Shown one piece after another: positions 1 through 5,537 of a DNA stretch of 7,128 nucleotides (its first letter is position 1; every line of letters begins with the position of its first letter). Made by a program: the position numbers and the translations under genes. Below the pieces are notes generated by a model that ran no database searches, was not told the origin of the DNA, and saw only the letters and a program-made list of their open reading frames with translations. The DNA comes from Defluviitaleaceae bacterium (lineage in GTDB: Bacteria > Bacillota > Clostridia > Lachnospirales > WQUN01). Location of the stretch: positions 1 to 7,128 of the forward strand of contig WRDG01000120.1 in NCBI GenBank assembly GCA_009783525.1, given 5' to 3'.

Positions 1-137
1 ATATCAAGAACGGAATTTATCTTGCCAATTAACTTGCCGTTTATCTTGCCATTTTGGTGTGTTTTATTATGGAACCAACGCACAAAAACATCCTCGGTGT
101 TTCTTCTTTTATCTGCTGCCGTGGCAATACAAAGCAA
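1..137 (-). CDS. Possible 5' end of a leftward gene, cut by the window edge
   Basis: A frame on the minus strand is open from a TTG at 137 to the left edge, about 45 codons. It reads as a hydrophilic peptide (ATAADKRRNTEDVFVRWFHN, then KTHQ) that ends in a Gly-Lys-Ile-Asn-like four-residue repeat encoded by the 12-bp tandem repeat at 15-50. A Shine-Dalgarno-like AAAGGAG lies directly upstream, but only about 3 nt from the TTG, which is too close for a confident start. No family is recognised. It may be a real partial gene or a chance open frame in repeat DNA; the sequence beyond the edge would decide. Confidence 0.2.
   Translation of the reverse strand, partial: MLCIATAADKRRNTEDVFVRWFHNKTHQNGKINGKLIGKINSVLD
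15..50. repeat. 12-bp tandem repeat, three degenerate copies
   Basis: Three head-to-tail units, ATTTATCTTGCC (15-26), AATTAACTTGCC (27-38) and GTTTATCTTGCC (39-50), share the core TTAWCTTGCC with an exact 12-bp period. Read on the minus strand, each unit encodes Gly-Lys-(Ile/Leu)-(Asn/Ile). The array may continue beyond the left edge. Confidence 0.7.
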
Positions 138-235
138 CGGCTCCTTTTTTTTGCGGGAAAAATTTTTTTTTAGCCAACTATCCTTTCGGGATTTATATTG
201 TCTTTATTGTAAAGCGCGCCGGACGGGCAGGTGAG

Positions 236-346
236 TTTATCAACGGCATCGACGCGGAAAAATTGATTGCGGCTTCGCAGGGCAGCAAGGCGGCATTTGA
301 CGAAATAGCCGGCCTCTGCGGCGGCTACGTAAACCCTGATGCTTAA
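236..346 (+). pseudogene. ECF sigma factor, N-terminal remnant (broken)
   Basis: The frame reads FINGIDAEKLIAASQGSKAA, FDEIAGLCGGYV and then stops (TAA at 344-346). The stretch DAEKLIAASQGSKAAFDEIA matches the usual start of extracytoplasmic-function sigma factors, where an acidic-Leu-Ile motif and a Gly-Ser-Ala-Phe-like segment lead into region 2. The core-binding and -10-binding parts of region 2 that should follow, normally 60-70 residues, are absent. The reading continues out of frame into region 4 at 339. No ATG, GTG or TTG start with a ribosome binding site is seen in this frame close upstream, so the original start also appears lost. The likely history is an internal deletion with a junction near 327-340. 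The family assignment of this short piece rests mainly on its neighbour. Confidence 0.55.
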
Positions 347-617
347 CGAAGGCGAATTTTTTGCCGGCGGGCAAAGCGGCTGCCCGGACCCGCTTGATAA
401 AATTATCTGCGGCGAATCAGCGGCGGCGCTGCGCAAGGCGGTAGGCGCGCTGCCGGAAGCGTACAGCCTGCCGCTTGTCATGCGGCATTATAAAGGCATG
501 AGCCTGCAAGAAATTTCTAACACATTGGACCTGCCGCTTTCGACGGTCAAATGGCGCATACACGCGGCAAAAATAAAAATACGGGAAGCGTTAAGAAAGG
601 AAGGGCAAAATGAATAA
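339..617 (+). CDS. Sigma-70 family (ECF) region 4, truncated sigma factor
   Basis: This 92-aa frame carries a clear sigma region 4. A linker rich in Gly and Asp leads to AALRKAVGALPEAYSLPLVM, where Leu-Pro-Glu opens region 4.1. The helix-turn-helix of region 4.2 follows (MSLQEISNTLDLPLSTVKWR) and ends in a basic helix rich in Ala, Lys and Arg. Region 4 normally contacts the -35 promoter element. Region 2, needed for core RNA polymerase binding and promoter melting, is missing, so this product cannot act as a normal sigma factor. The ATG at 339 overlaps the end of the upstream N-terminal remnant and has no ribosome binding site of its own. It is best read as the 3' part of a deleted ECF gene, although expression as a DNA-binding fragment is not excluded. 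It overlaps the next gene by 8 bp. Confidence 0.75.
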   Translation: MLNEGEFFAGGQSGCPDPLDKIICGESAAALRKAVGALPEAYSLPLVMRHYKGMSLQEISNTLDLPLSTVKWRIHAAKIKIREALRKEGQNE

Positions 618-894
618 GCAAACGATGAGGGAAATACTGCGCGGCATTTACAACGCGGCAACGGAATGTTCGCTGACGGGAAAAGCGGCGGACGGAGACA
701 GGGTTTTTATCCAAACCTACAACAAGCTGCGGGAGAAGGCCGCAGCCAACGGCTGGATCGACGGCGACATTGTAATAAAGCTTGACTTAAACGACGAATC
801 TGTTTTCGGCGACGAAGTTACGCGGCTGAAAATCGAAAGGATGGATGTGATAGGCGCGGCGGCGGTGGTGTTTATGTCTTCGCTCGGAGAGTGA
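610..894 (+). CDS. Hypothetical 94-aa protein next to the ECF sigma remnant
   Basis: I do not recognise this family. The start at 610 overlaps the sigma stop (615-617) and is preceded by the purine-rich GAAAGGAAGGGCAAA, a fair ribosome binding site, so the two are probably translationally coupled. The product is soluble and mixed in charge. An N-terminal helix-like stretch (MREILRGIYNAATECSL) is followed by a middle segment with WIDGDIVIKLDLNDES and a mildly hydrophobic end (DVIGAAAVVFMSS). It has no signal peptide, no clear transmembrane helix, and no His/Cys zinc motif of the anti-sigma type. It occupies the place where anti-sigma factors usually lie in ECF operons, but nothing in the sequence shows that role. 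Being intact and in frame, it may still be functional although its partner is broken. Confidence 0.6.
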   Translation: MNKQTMREILRGIYNAATECSLTGKAADGDRVFIQTYNKLREKAAANGWIDGDIVIKLDLNDESVFGDEVTRLKIERMDVIGAAAVVFMSSLGE

Positions 895-931
895 GCCGGC
901 ACGGTAAACAAAATTTCTATAAAACAAAACA

Positions 932-969
932 AAATGTATAATGGCAAAAAAAATGTATAATGGCAAAAA
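932..969 (+). repeat. 19-bp tandem duplication carrying TATAAT boxes
   Basis: Two perfect adjacent copies of AAATGTATAATGGCAAAAA lie at 932-950 and 951-969, directly before the lipoprotein ribosome binding site. Each contains a consensus -10 hexamer TATAAT (937-942 and 956-961). No good -35 is seen: the best, TTTCTA at 914-919 spaced 17 bp from the first box, matches TTGACA at only about half its positions. The duplication may double a promoter, or may be a chance repeat in A-rich leader DNA. Confidence 0.75.
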
Positions 970-985
970 AAAAAGAGGACACATG

Positions 986-1936
986 ATGAGCAAAATGAAG
1001 CTTACGGCTGTTTTATTAACGCTGATAATGACATTCGCTTTGGCGGCTTGCGGCGGCGGAAATAACGGCCGCGAAGCGGACGGGCCCACGCAAACGCCTG
1101 CGGCAGTTCCGACGGAAGCGCAAACACCGACGGAAATTCCTACAGAAGCGCCGACAATAGCGCCTACGGAAATTCCCGCGGACACGCCCGTGCCGCCGGA
1201 TACGCCGGTGACGCTGCCCGAACCCGTGCCCACGGAAGACCCTTTGCCGCCGCCGTCTGCGGCAGGGCAACAACCCCCGCCGACAAGCGCGCCGGACGCG
1301 CCCGATTCGCCGGATACAACAGCCGCCGCGCCTTCGCCCACGCCCTTTATGCATGCGGAATTATCTCTGTATGAATACGGCTACGGCATAACCATTTCAA
1401 ATTTTATCGAAAGAGTAAGCGGCATGGCGGAAAACGACTTCTTTTACTTCAATGAAGAAAGGGAAGGATTTAGGGGTTATATGTACGGCTATTTGGGTGC
1501 GAGGGGAAGCGTGTACGAAGACGGTCTTCATTGGGGCGGCGGTTATTGGGATTTAAACTCAAATACTAACTTTGGGGATACATGCATCGTCTCCGGCTCG
1601 ACAACCATCACAAAAACATTCAACGATTATTCAATAACTCTTGATTATACGCCCCCGACCTGGTCAACCGGTTATCTCGGCGTCATTTGCAAAGAGTCTT
1701 TAAGCCATAACATCACACGGGAAGACAGAATAATTTCATATGAAATTGTTTACGACGAAGAAATACCGAGATTTTATTATCAGAGTAATTACGAAGGCAT
1801 AGAATATACCGGTTCGTATATTGTTTGGACCAAGGAACAAAAGATCCATTTAAACGGACCGGGGGCTTATTTGATTGTGCCTCTTGTATGGGGCCCTTCC
1901 GGCGATGAAGCGGACATGATTCTTGTTTTAAATTAA
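986..1936 (+). CDS. Secreted lipoprotein with Pro/Thr-rich linker, unknown function
   Basis: The protein has 316 aa from the ATG at 986. This start is preferred because AGAGGA (974-979) lies 6 nt upstream; the ATG at 983 is too close and an earlier in-frame ATG at 941 has no site. Residues 1-22 form a lipoprotein signal peptide (MSKMKLTAVLLTLIMTFALA) with lipobox Leu-Ala-Ala-Cys22. After lipid attachment the mature protein would sit on the outer face of the membrane. Residues 34-120 are a flexible linker of Pro, Thr, Glu and Ala built on repeated PTEA/PTEI units, typical of wall-spanning linkers in Bacillota. Residues 121-316 form a Tyr-, Trp- and Gly-rich domain (for example LHWGGGYWDL) that looks beta-rich; I cannot assign a family. 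The gene is followed by a terminator. It may be co-transcribed with the sigma remnant and the 94-aa gene, or use the TATAAT boxes just upstream. Confidence 0.85.
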   Translation: MSKMKLTAVLLTLIMTFALAACGGGNNGREADGPTQTPAAVPTEAQTPTEIPTEAPTIAPTEIPADTPVPPDTPVTLPEPVPTEDPLPPPSAAGQQPPPTSAPDAPDSPDTTAAAPSPTPFMHAELSLYEYGYGITISNFIERVSGMAENDFFYFNEEREGFRGYMYGYLGARGSVYEDGLHWGGGYWDLNSNTNFGDTCIVSGSTTITKTFNDYSITLDYTPPTWSTGYLGVICKESLSHNITREDRIISYEIVYDEEIPRFYYQSNYEGIEYTGSYIVWTKEQKIHLNGPGAYLIVPLVWGPSGDEADMILVLN

Positions 1937-2000
1937 ACGGCGAATAAATACTTCGGATTTTTGCTTTGCAATTAATTAACCCGGAAAGTCGTTAAAAATA

Positions 2001-2038
2001 AAACGCCCTGCAAAATAAAATTTGCGGGCGTTTTTTTT
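2001..2038. terminator. Bidirectional rho-independent terminator
   Basis: AAACGCCCTGCAAA (2001-2014) pairs with TTTGCGGGCGTTT (2021-2033), with one bulged T and the loop ATAAAA. On the plus strand the stem runs into eight Ts (2031-2038). On the minus strand it runs into TTTTATTTTTAA. It lies between convergent genes (lipoprotein ending 1936, SLH gene ending 2061) and can serve both. Confidence 0.9.
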
Positions 2039-2060
2039 GCGCTTCATATCGGTTGAACTT

Positions 2061-3641
2061 TTATCCCGGAAACCAATAGTCGTTAAATTCCTGCGCATTC
2101 CGCAGGATTTTTTCGTATTCGGCGTAGTCGTTTTCTGTCCAGCCTGCCCTTGCGGACATGATAATCAAAATAAACGGCGAGTTTGCGTATACAATTGCCA
2201 TGTCGTGCCACGCGGAGGGGCTCGTCCAGCCGGTTTTGCTTGCGACGGGGTATTTCGCGCCGCTTGACATGAACGGTATTTGGTTGTTTTGCATGTAGCC
2301 CCGCAGCTCCGCGCCGTATAAGTTGTCCGCTTCCGTATATTCGTAGATCGACTTTAAAAAGAGCGCGGCTTCGTTTGCGGTCAACTGCGAATTCATCACG
2401 CGGTCGCGCACCATGCCGGGGCTGCCGCCCATTGACGCGACAAAACTTTTATAGGCGTCGATGCCGAATGTCCGCACAAGGATCAGCGTCGCAACATTGT
2501 CGCTGTTGCTTATCATTAGCTCGAGCAGACGCCTGAGCGTAAACGCCGAGCCCACCGGGCAGTTCGGCTGAATGTACGCGCCCCTGCCGAACGACCCCCA
2601 GTTTTGGTCTTCGGAGGTGAAGATCAGCTCGCGATTGAGATCGGTTTCGCCGCGCTCCGCCATTTCGAATATCATAAGGGCGAACATTGCCTTGGACAGA
2701 CTCGCGCCGAAGAACTGCCGCTCGGTGTTGTGGCGCACCGAAAATCCCGACTCCAAATTTTGGTAGTAGACGGCCGTGCCGCTTCCGAGCCCGCTTATAA
2801 TTTTTGCCGACTCGTTTTGCGGCGGCGCAAATTCCGTGTCGATCCATTTGGGGCCGGACAGCGTATGGATTTGCATCCAGCGCCCGCCGCCCGGGTCAAC
2901 GGCGTACACCGTTTGAGGCAACAGTGTGCCGGACGCAGCGCCGCCTGCCTCGTCGTGCAGGCTTAGCAGCCTCGACAAACGAACCGGCTCGTGATCCGCG
3001 CCGGGCGGCGGCAAAAGCGAAATGTCGTGCAGCCGAAGCATCGCCAAAATCGCCTGCTCACGGGTGAGACGATCCTGCGGCGCAAAATTTCCGCCCGAAG
3101 CGCGCATAACATCCGCCCGGCAAATTTGCCCCACGGATTCGTAGGCCCAGGACGAAATTTGGTCTGCGTCCGCACACGCGGGCGTGAGTTTCAATAAAGG
3201 CAGCCCAAGCGCGGACACAAGCCGCGACAGCATGGCGGCCGCCTGTTCGCGCGGTATAAAGCCGCCGGGGTCGAAGCCGCCGCCGCCCGCGCCGTACATT
3301 ATGCCCATGCCGCCCATTTTTTTTATGCTTATATTTTCGGTGTCGTTGAAGGAAGCCATCCGCAAAATATCTTTTCCCGTGATTTTTTCAAACAGAAGAG
3401 TAGCCAACGCGGCAAATTCTGCGCGGGTCGCGGCCGTTTTATAATTGCTTTGATAAGCGTGAGGTATCAGCCCAAGCGAAAAAGCCCGCGCTATGCCGAG
3501 CCGCGCATCGTTGCTCGCGCTGTACAGGTTCGGCGGCACCTGACTCGCAGCCGAAACAAAAATAAAAGGGGCAAAAGAAAATAAAATTGCCGCCGCCAAA
3601 AATAAACATGCGGCCCGCAAAAAAATATTTTTCCGTTTCAT
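2061..3641 (-). CDS. SLH-domain serine hydrolase (class A beta-lactamase/PBP-like fold)
   Basis: This is a 526-aa exported protein. Residues 1-31 are a signal peptide (basic start, hydrophobic core, likely cleavage after Val-Ser-Ala31). Residues 45-205 hold three SLH-like repeats, with TRAEFAALATLLFE near 72, PREQAAAMLSRLVSALG near 130 and TREQAILAMLRLHD near 193; such repeats tether proteins to secondary wall polymers. A short segment (WMQIHTLSGPKWIDTEF, 255-271) resembles an SH3-like wall-binding unit. Residues 280-526 have the serine hydrolase motifs: SLSK (314-317, nucleophile Ser314 and Lys317), SDN (380-382) and KTG (469-471). The Glu-x-x-Leu-Asn omega-loop motif of true class A beta-lactamases is not visible, so a D,D-peptidase or other wall hydrolase role is more likely than antibiotic resistance. 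The start is supported by AAGGGGG about 7 nt upstream. The gene has its own promoter and shares the 2001-2038 terminator. Confidence 0.9.
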   Translation of the reverse strand: MKRKNIFLRAACLFLAAAILFSFAPFIFVSAASQVPPNLYSASNDARLGIARAFSLGLIPHAYQSNYKTAATRAEFAALATLLFEKITGKDILRMASFNDTENISIKKMGGMGIMYGAGGGGFDPGGFIPREQAAAMLSRLVSALGLPLLKLTPACADADQISSWAYESVGQICRADVMRASGGNFAPQDRLTREQAILAMLRLHDISLLPPPGADHEPVRLSRLLSLHDEAGGAASGTLLPQTVYAVDPGGGRWMQIHTLSGPKWIDTEFAPPQNESAKIISGLGSGTAVYYQNLESGFSVRHNTERQFFGASLSKAMFALMIFEMAERGETDLNRELIFTSEDQNWGSFGRGAYIQPNCPVGSAFTLRRLLELMISNSDNVATLILVRTFGIDAYKSFVASMGGSPGMVRDRVMNSQLTANEAALFLKSIYEYTEADNLYGAELRGYMQNNQIPFMSSGAKYPVASKTGWTSPSAWHDMAIVYANSPFILIIMSARAGWTENDYAEYEKILRNAQEFNDYWFPG

Positions 3642-3674
3642 AATCCAACCCCCTTAGCGCAAGCCCGATGAAAA

Positions 3675-3703
3675 ATTATATACAAACGCCGTACGCGATT
3701 CAA
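3675..3703 (-). promoter_or_regulatory. Sigma-A-type promoter of the SLH serine hydrolase gene
   Basis: On the minus strand, -35 TTGAAT (3703-3698) and a perfect -10 TATAAT (3680-3675) are separated by exactly 17 bp. Transcription would start near 3668, giving a leader of about 27 nt that contains the AAGGGGG ribosome binding site before the ATG at 3641. Confidence 0.75.
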
Positions 3704-3739
3704 CAAAGAGCAAACGGAACGGCTCTTCCGCTTGACAGC

Positions 3740-3784
3740 AAAAAAGCTTGCAAGAATCATCAGCGGATGTTTCCTGCAAGCTTT
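3740..3784 (-). terminator. Strong hairpin terminator, leftward
   Basis: AAAGCTTGCAAGAA (3743-3756) pairs with TTCCTGCAAGCTTT (3771-3784) with a single mismatch. An inner CATC/GATG stem (3758-3761 with 3766-3769) extends it around the loop AGCG, giving a 42-nt hairpin. Read leftward it ends in six Ts (complement of 3740-3745), a classic rho-independent form. Read rightward it is followed by ATGTTTTTATT, a weaker tail. It lies just upstream of the SLH gene promoter, so it would stop read-through from the leftward 162-aa gene, although that gene ends 366 bp away. Confidence 0.75.
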
Positions 3785-4026
3785 ATGTTTTTATTCAAGC
3801 GCGGTTATAACCCTATACTTCTGCCGCGCAAAGTTTTCGGCAGCCCATGTGCTAATTTAATCAGATGGTTTCAAGCCAAGTTTCCATAACCGTAAACACT
3901 GACATATATGCCGTAACGGATAAGCCTTTAGCGAAAACTGTAAACAAAAACATTTTCACGCTTAGTGGCAGCGCAGCCGCCGGTGTATTTTTTTTCGCTC
4001 CATGGGTTGCCGGGAAAAATATTTAG
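3785..4026. other. Gene-free intergenic stretch
   Basis: No convincing gene is present here. Small palindromes are visible: GGTTATAACC (3803-3812), which sits inside a GCGCGG...CCGCGC pair (3799-3804 with 3824-3829), and CCGTAACGG near 3911-3919. No start codon with a ribosome binding site and no family-like translation was found. Confidence 0.5.
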
Positions 4027-4147
4027 TATTCGATGATTAACTGCAAAATGCCGATTTTGCACTTCGTAAAATACCTTAAAATTTTTCTAAAGAAAAATTC
4101 TTACTGCCGGGATTTTTTTCGCGCAAAATTTAGTTAATTGTCGAATA
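4027..4147. repeat. Nested inverted-repeat element (MITE-like or structured RNA)
   Basis: TATTCGATGATTAACT (4027-4042) and AGTTAATTGTCGAATA (4132-4147) form a 16-bp terminal inverted repeat with two mismatches. In plus-strand RNA both mismatches become G-U pairs. Inside are two perfect hairpins: GCAAAAT/ATTTTGC around GCCG (4043-4060) and AATTTTTC/GAAAAATT around TAAA (4080-4099). Both ends begin or end in TA, as expected for a TA-target insertion of the IS630/mariner type, but no transposase is present. The right arm ends 2 bp from the stop codon of the 162-aa gene. Confidence 0.5.
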
Positions 4148-4149
4148 TT

Positions 4150-4638
4150 TTATTCTGCGTCGATCATGTTTGTAAGGTTGGTGCGGTCGATGGCGATTTG
4201 CAACTGCGCGATGGTGTTTTGCAGCCAATCTGCTTTGGCTTGGCATTCTTCCTTGCTGTAGTTGAGCGCGGTGTATTCCACCTTGCCTCCGTAGGTTGTG
4301 TTCGTGGTTGTTGTTTCCTTTTTCGCCATTCGGCTGACGATACCAAGCTCGTTGTTAAGCTGCGCAAGATACACGAGACATTCGCCGAGTGTCATTTCAA
4401 ACTCCGGAACCGCCGTGGTTGCGTTTGATATATTGAGCAGGTGCCTTAGCTTCCTTATTTCGGCATCCAAACCGCAAACCGTCTCGCGGGTTAAAGAAAA
4501 CGAATAGCCGTAGTCGTAGCGATCCTTTTCCTCTTGGTAAGTGACTTGGTGCGTGCGGTTTTCTTTGCTTAAAACGTCGCTCTTGCTTTGCTCCAATAAT
4601 TTTATTTTCTTTAAAATTTCTGCGTTGCACATTTTCAT
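4150..4638 (-). CDS. Hypothetical 162-aa helical protein, possibly DIP1984-like
   Basis: The start at 4638 is chosen because a perfect GGAGG (4650-4646) lies 7 nt upstream. A longer frame from 4695 lacks such a site and would begin upstream of the predicted transcription start. The product is soluble and largely helical. It opens with a helix rich in Lys and Glu (residues 5-27, AEILKKIKLLEQSKSDVLSK), followed by a polar segment with YDYGYSF (41-47). A second helix pair includes DAEIRKLRHLLNISNATT (58-75) and TLGECLVYLAQLNNELGI (83-100). It ends with KADWLQNTIAQLQIAIDRTN (135-154). The Leu spacing suggests coiled coil. The layout resembles the short DIP1984-type proteins of unknown function, but this match is from memory and tentative. 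It has no signal peptide or membrane helix. Its promoter and a 12-bp palindrome lie just upstream. Confidence 0.75.
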   Translation of the reverse strand: MKMCNAEILKKIKLLEQSKSDVLSKENRTHQVTYQEEKDRYDYGYSFSLTRETVCGLDAEIRKLRHLLNISNATTAVPEFEMTLGECLVYLAQLNNELGIVSRMAKKETTTTNTTYGGKVEYTALNYSKEECQAKADWLQNTIAQLQIAIDRTNLTNMIDAE

Positions 4639-4659
4639 GGCGAAGCCTCCGTTCATTTT

Positions 4660-4671
4660 TTTCGGCCGAAA
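4660..4671. promoter_or_regulatory. 12-bp perfect palindrome, possible operator
   Basis: TTTCGGCCGAAA is perfectly self-complementary and lies in the leader of the leftward 162-aa gene, right after its predicted transcription start. This is a suitable place for a repressor site. The role is inferred from position only. Confidence 0.35.
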
Positions 4672-4681
4672 CCGTTTTGAG

Positions 4682-4710
4682 AAGATAGCACTCATTTTTA
4701 TTTATGTCTG
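4682..4710 (-). promoter_or_regulatory. Promoter of the 162-aa gene (extended -10)
   Basis: On the minus strand, -35 CAGACA (4710-4705) is followed after 17 bp by -10 TATCTT (4687-4682), preceded by the extended -10 dinucleotide as TGC (4690-4688). Transcription would start near 4675, about 37 nt before the ATG at 4638. Confidence 0.5.
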
Positions 4711-4724
4711 TTACATCTGATTTA

Positions 4725-4745
4725 CAATTTGAAAACAAATTGACA
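4725..4745. promoter_or_regulatory. Inverted repeat overlapping a TTGACA box
   Basis: CAATTTG (4725-4731) and CAAATTG (4736-4742) form a perfect 7-bp inverted repeat around AAAA. The right arm overlaps a consensus rightward -35 hexamer TTGACA (4740-4745) in the gap between two divergent genes. No good -10 is seen at the proper distance (TGATTT at 17 bp), so a promoter for the S66 peptidase gene is only suggested. The repeat could be an operator. Confidence 0.35.
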
Positions 4746-4886
4746 GGTTGCATTTTATTGGTTGATTTGGCATTGAACACAATTATGTGTGTTTGTCGGC
4801 AACATATTTTTTGTTTTAAAAAGATGTGCAGGGGCGACCGATCTTACGGAACGAAACCACCGCAACAAAACGAAGGGGGAATATAA

Positions 4887-5537
4887 ATGCGTTATCCGAA
4901 ACTTTTGCGGCATGGCGATACGATCGGCGTTTGCGCGCCGTCGTCGGGCGTGGACAAAAAATATTTGCAAAGGCTTGACCGTGCGCACGAAAATGTGCGC
5001 GTCCTCGGCTATAAGACGGCGGAGTCGCCGTCCGTGCGGATGCTTGAAAATAAAATTGAGCAAAAAGACGCGGCCAAAAAAAATAACTGTGTAAGCGCTG
5101 ACGCGCAAACAAGAGCCGCGGAGCTGATGAGCATGTATGAAGACCCGAAGGTCGCTGCAATTATCCCGCCGTGGGGCGGCGAGTTTTTGATGGATATGCT
5201 GCCGTTTTTGGATTTCGATCTTCTTTCCGGTTTGCCGCCCAAGTGGTTGAGCGGTTATTCGGACATTACGACGCTTACGTTCGCGCTGACACTCCGCTGC
5301 GACATGGCGACGCTTCACGGCTCAAATTTTTTGAACATGGGCTACGAAAGGATCCACGAGTCTGATCAGTTCGCATTTACGGCGATGTCCGAAACGGAAA
5401 CGGTTTGCGCAGCTCAAAATTGTGGGGCGGCTTCAACATATGGAGCGAAGCCGAAATGTTTCCTTATACTCTCACCGAAAAAACCGAATGGAAAATTTTG
5501 GGCGGAAGCAAATCATGTAAATTCGAGGGGCGCATGA
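4887..5537 (+). CDS. LD-carboxypeptidase/MccF-like S66 peptidase, N-terminal half (frameshifted)
   Basis: Family S66 serine peptidases cleave L,D bonds in peptidoglycan tetrapeptides (LdcA) or degrade microcin C-type compounds (MccF). This half opens with MRYPKLLRHGDTIGVCAPSS, the usual start with its Gly-Asp-x-Ile-Gly-Val strand. The segment VSADAQTRAAELMSMYEDP follows, then IIPPWGGEF (92-100) and the nucleophile motif GYSDIT (Ser125). LHGSNFLNMGY (143-153) is also typical. AAGGGGG lies about 7 nt before the ATG at 4887. The true frame is lost near 5403-5412; the last 40 or so residues up to the stop at 5537 do not look like the family, and the protein continues in the frame of the next entry. 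Sequence around the nucleophile is nearer the MccF branch than classical LdcA, a judgement from memory. Without the second half it should be inactive. Confidence 0.8.
   Translation: MRYPKLLRHGDTIGVCAPSSGVDKKYLQRLDRAHENVRVLGYKTAESPSVRMLENKIEQKDAAKKNNCVSADAQTRAAELMSMYEDPKVAAIIPPWGGEFLMDMLPFLDFDLLSGLPPKWLSGYSDITTLTFALTLRCDMATLHGSNFLNMGYERIHESDQFAFTAMSETETVCAAQNCGAASTYGAKPKCFLILSPKKPNGKFWAEANHVNSRGA

Noticed and set aside
22..234. Plus-strand 70-aa frame near the left edge
   Set aside because: It is Phe/Leu-rich because of T-runs, has no ribosome binding site, overlaps the 12-bp repeat and shows no protein-like pattern.
787..1341. Minus-strand 184-aa frame rich in Gly, Val and Ser
   Set aside because: It is the antisense shadow of the lipoprotein's Pro/Thr linker and the 94-aa gene. 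Its low-complexity Gly-Val pattern mirrors the Pro/Thr codons, and no family or ribosome binding site is seen.
2604..2966. Plus-strand 120-aa frame
   Set aside because: It lies wholly inside the SLH/serine hydrolase gene, whose motifs are clear on the other strand.
3668..3889. Plus-strand 73-aa frame
   Set aside because: It runs through the strong terminator hairpin at 3740-3784 and the SLH promoter, and has no ribosome binding site.
4704..4886. Plus-strand 60-aa frame before the peptidase
   Set aside because: It covers the divergent promoter region, has no ribosome binding site and resembles no family.
4755..5318. Minus-strand 187-aa basic frame
   Set aside because: It is the antisense shadow of the S66 peptidase; its Arg/His richness follows from the opposite-strand codons.
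5390..5420. Programmed -1 frameshift in the S66 peptidase
   Set aside because: No canonical slippery heptamer or strong downstream stem is visible, and S66 peptidases are not known to be recoded. A mutation or sequencing error is simpler.
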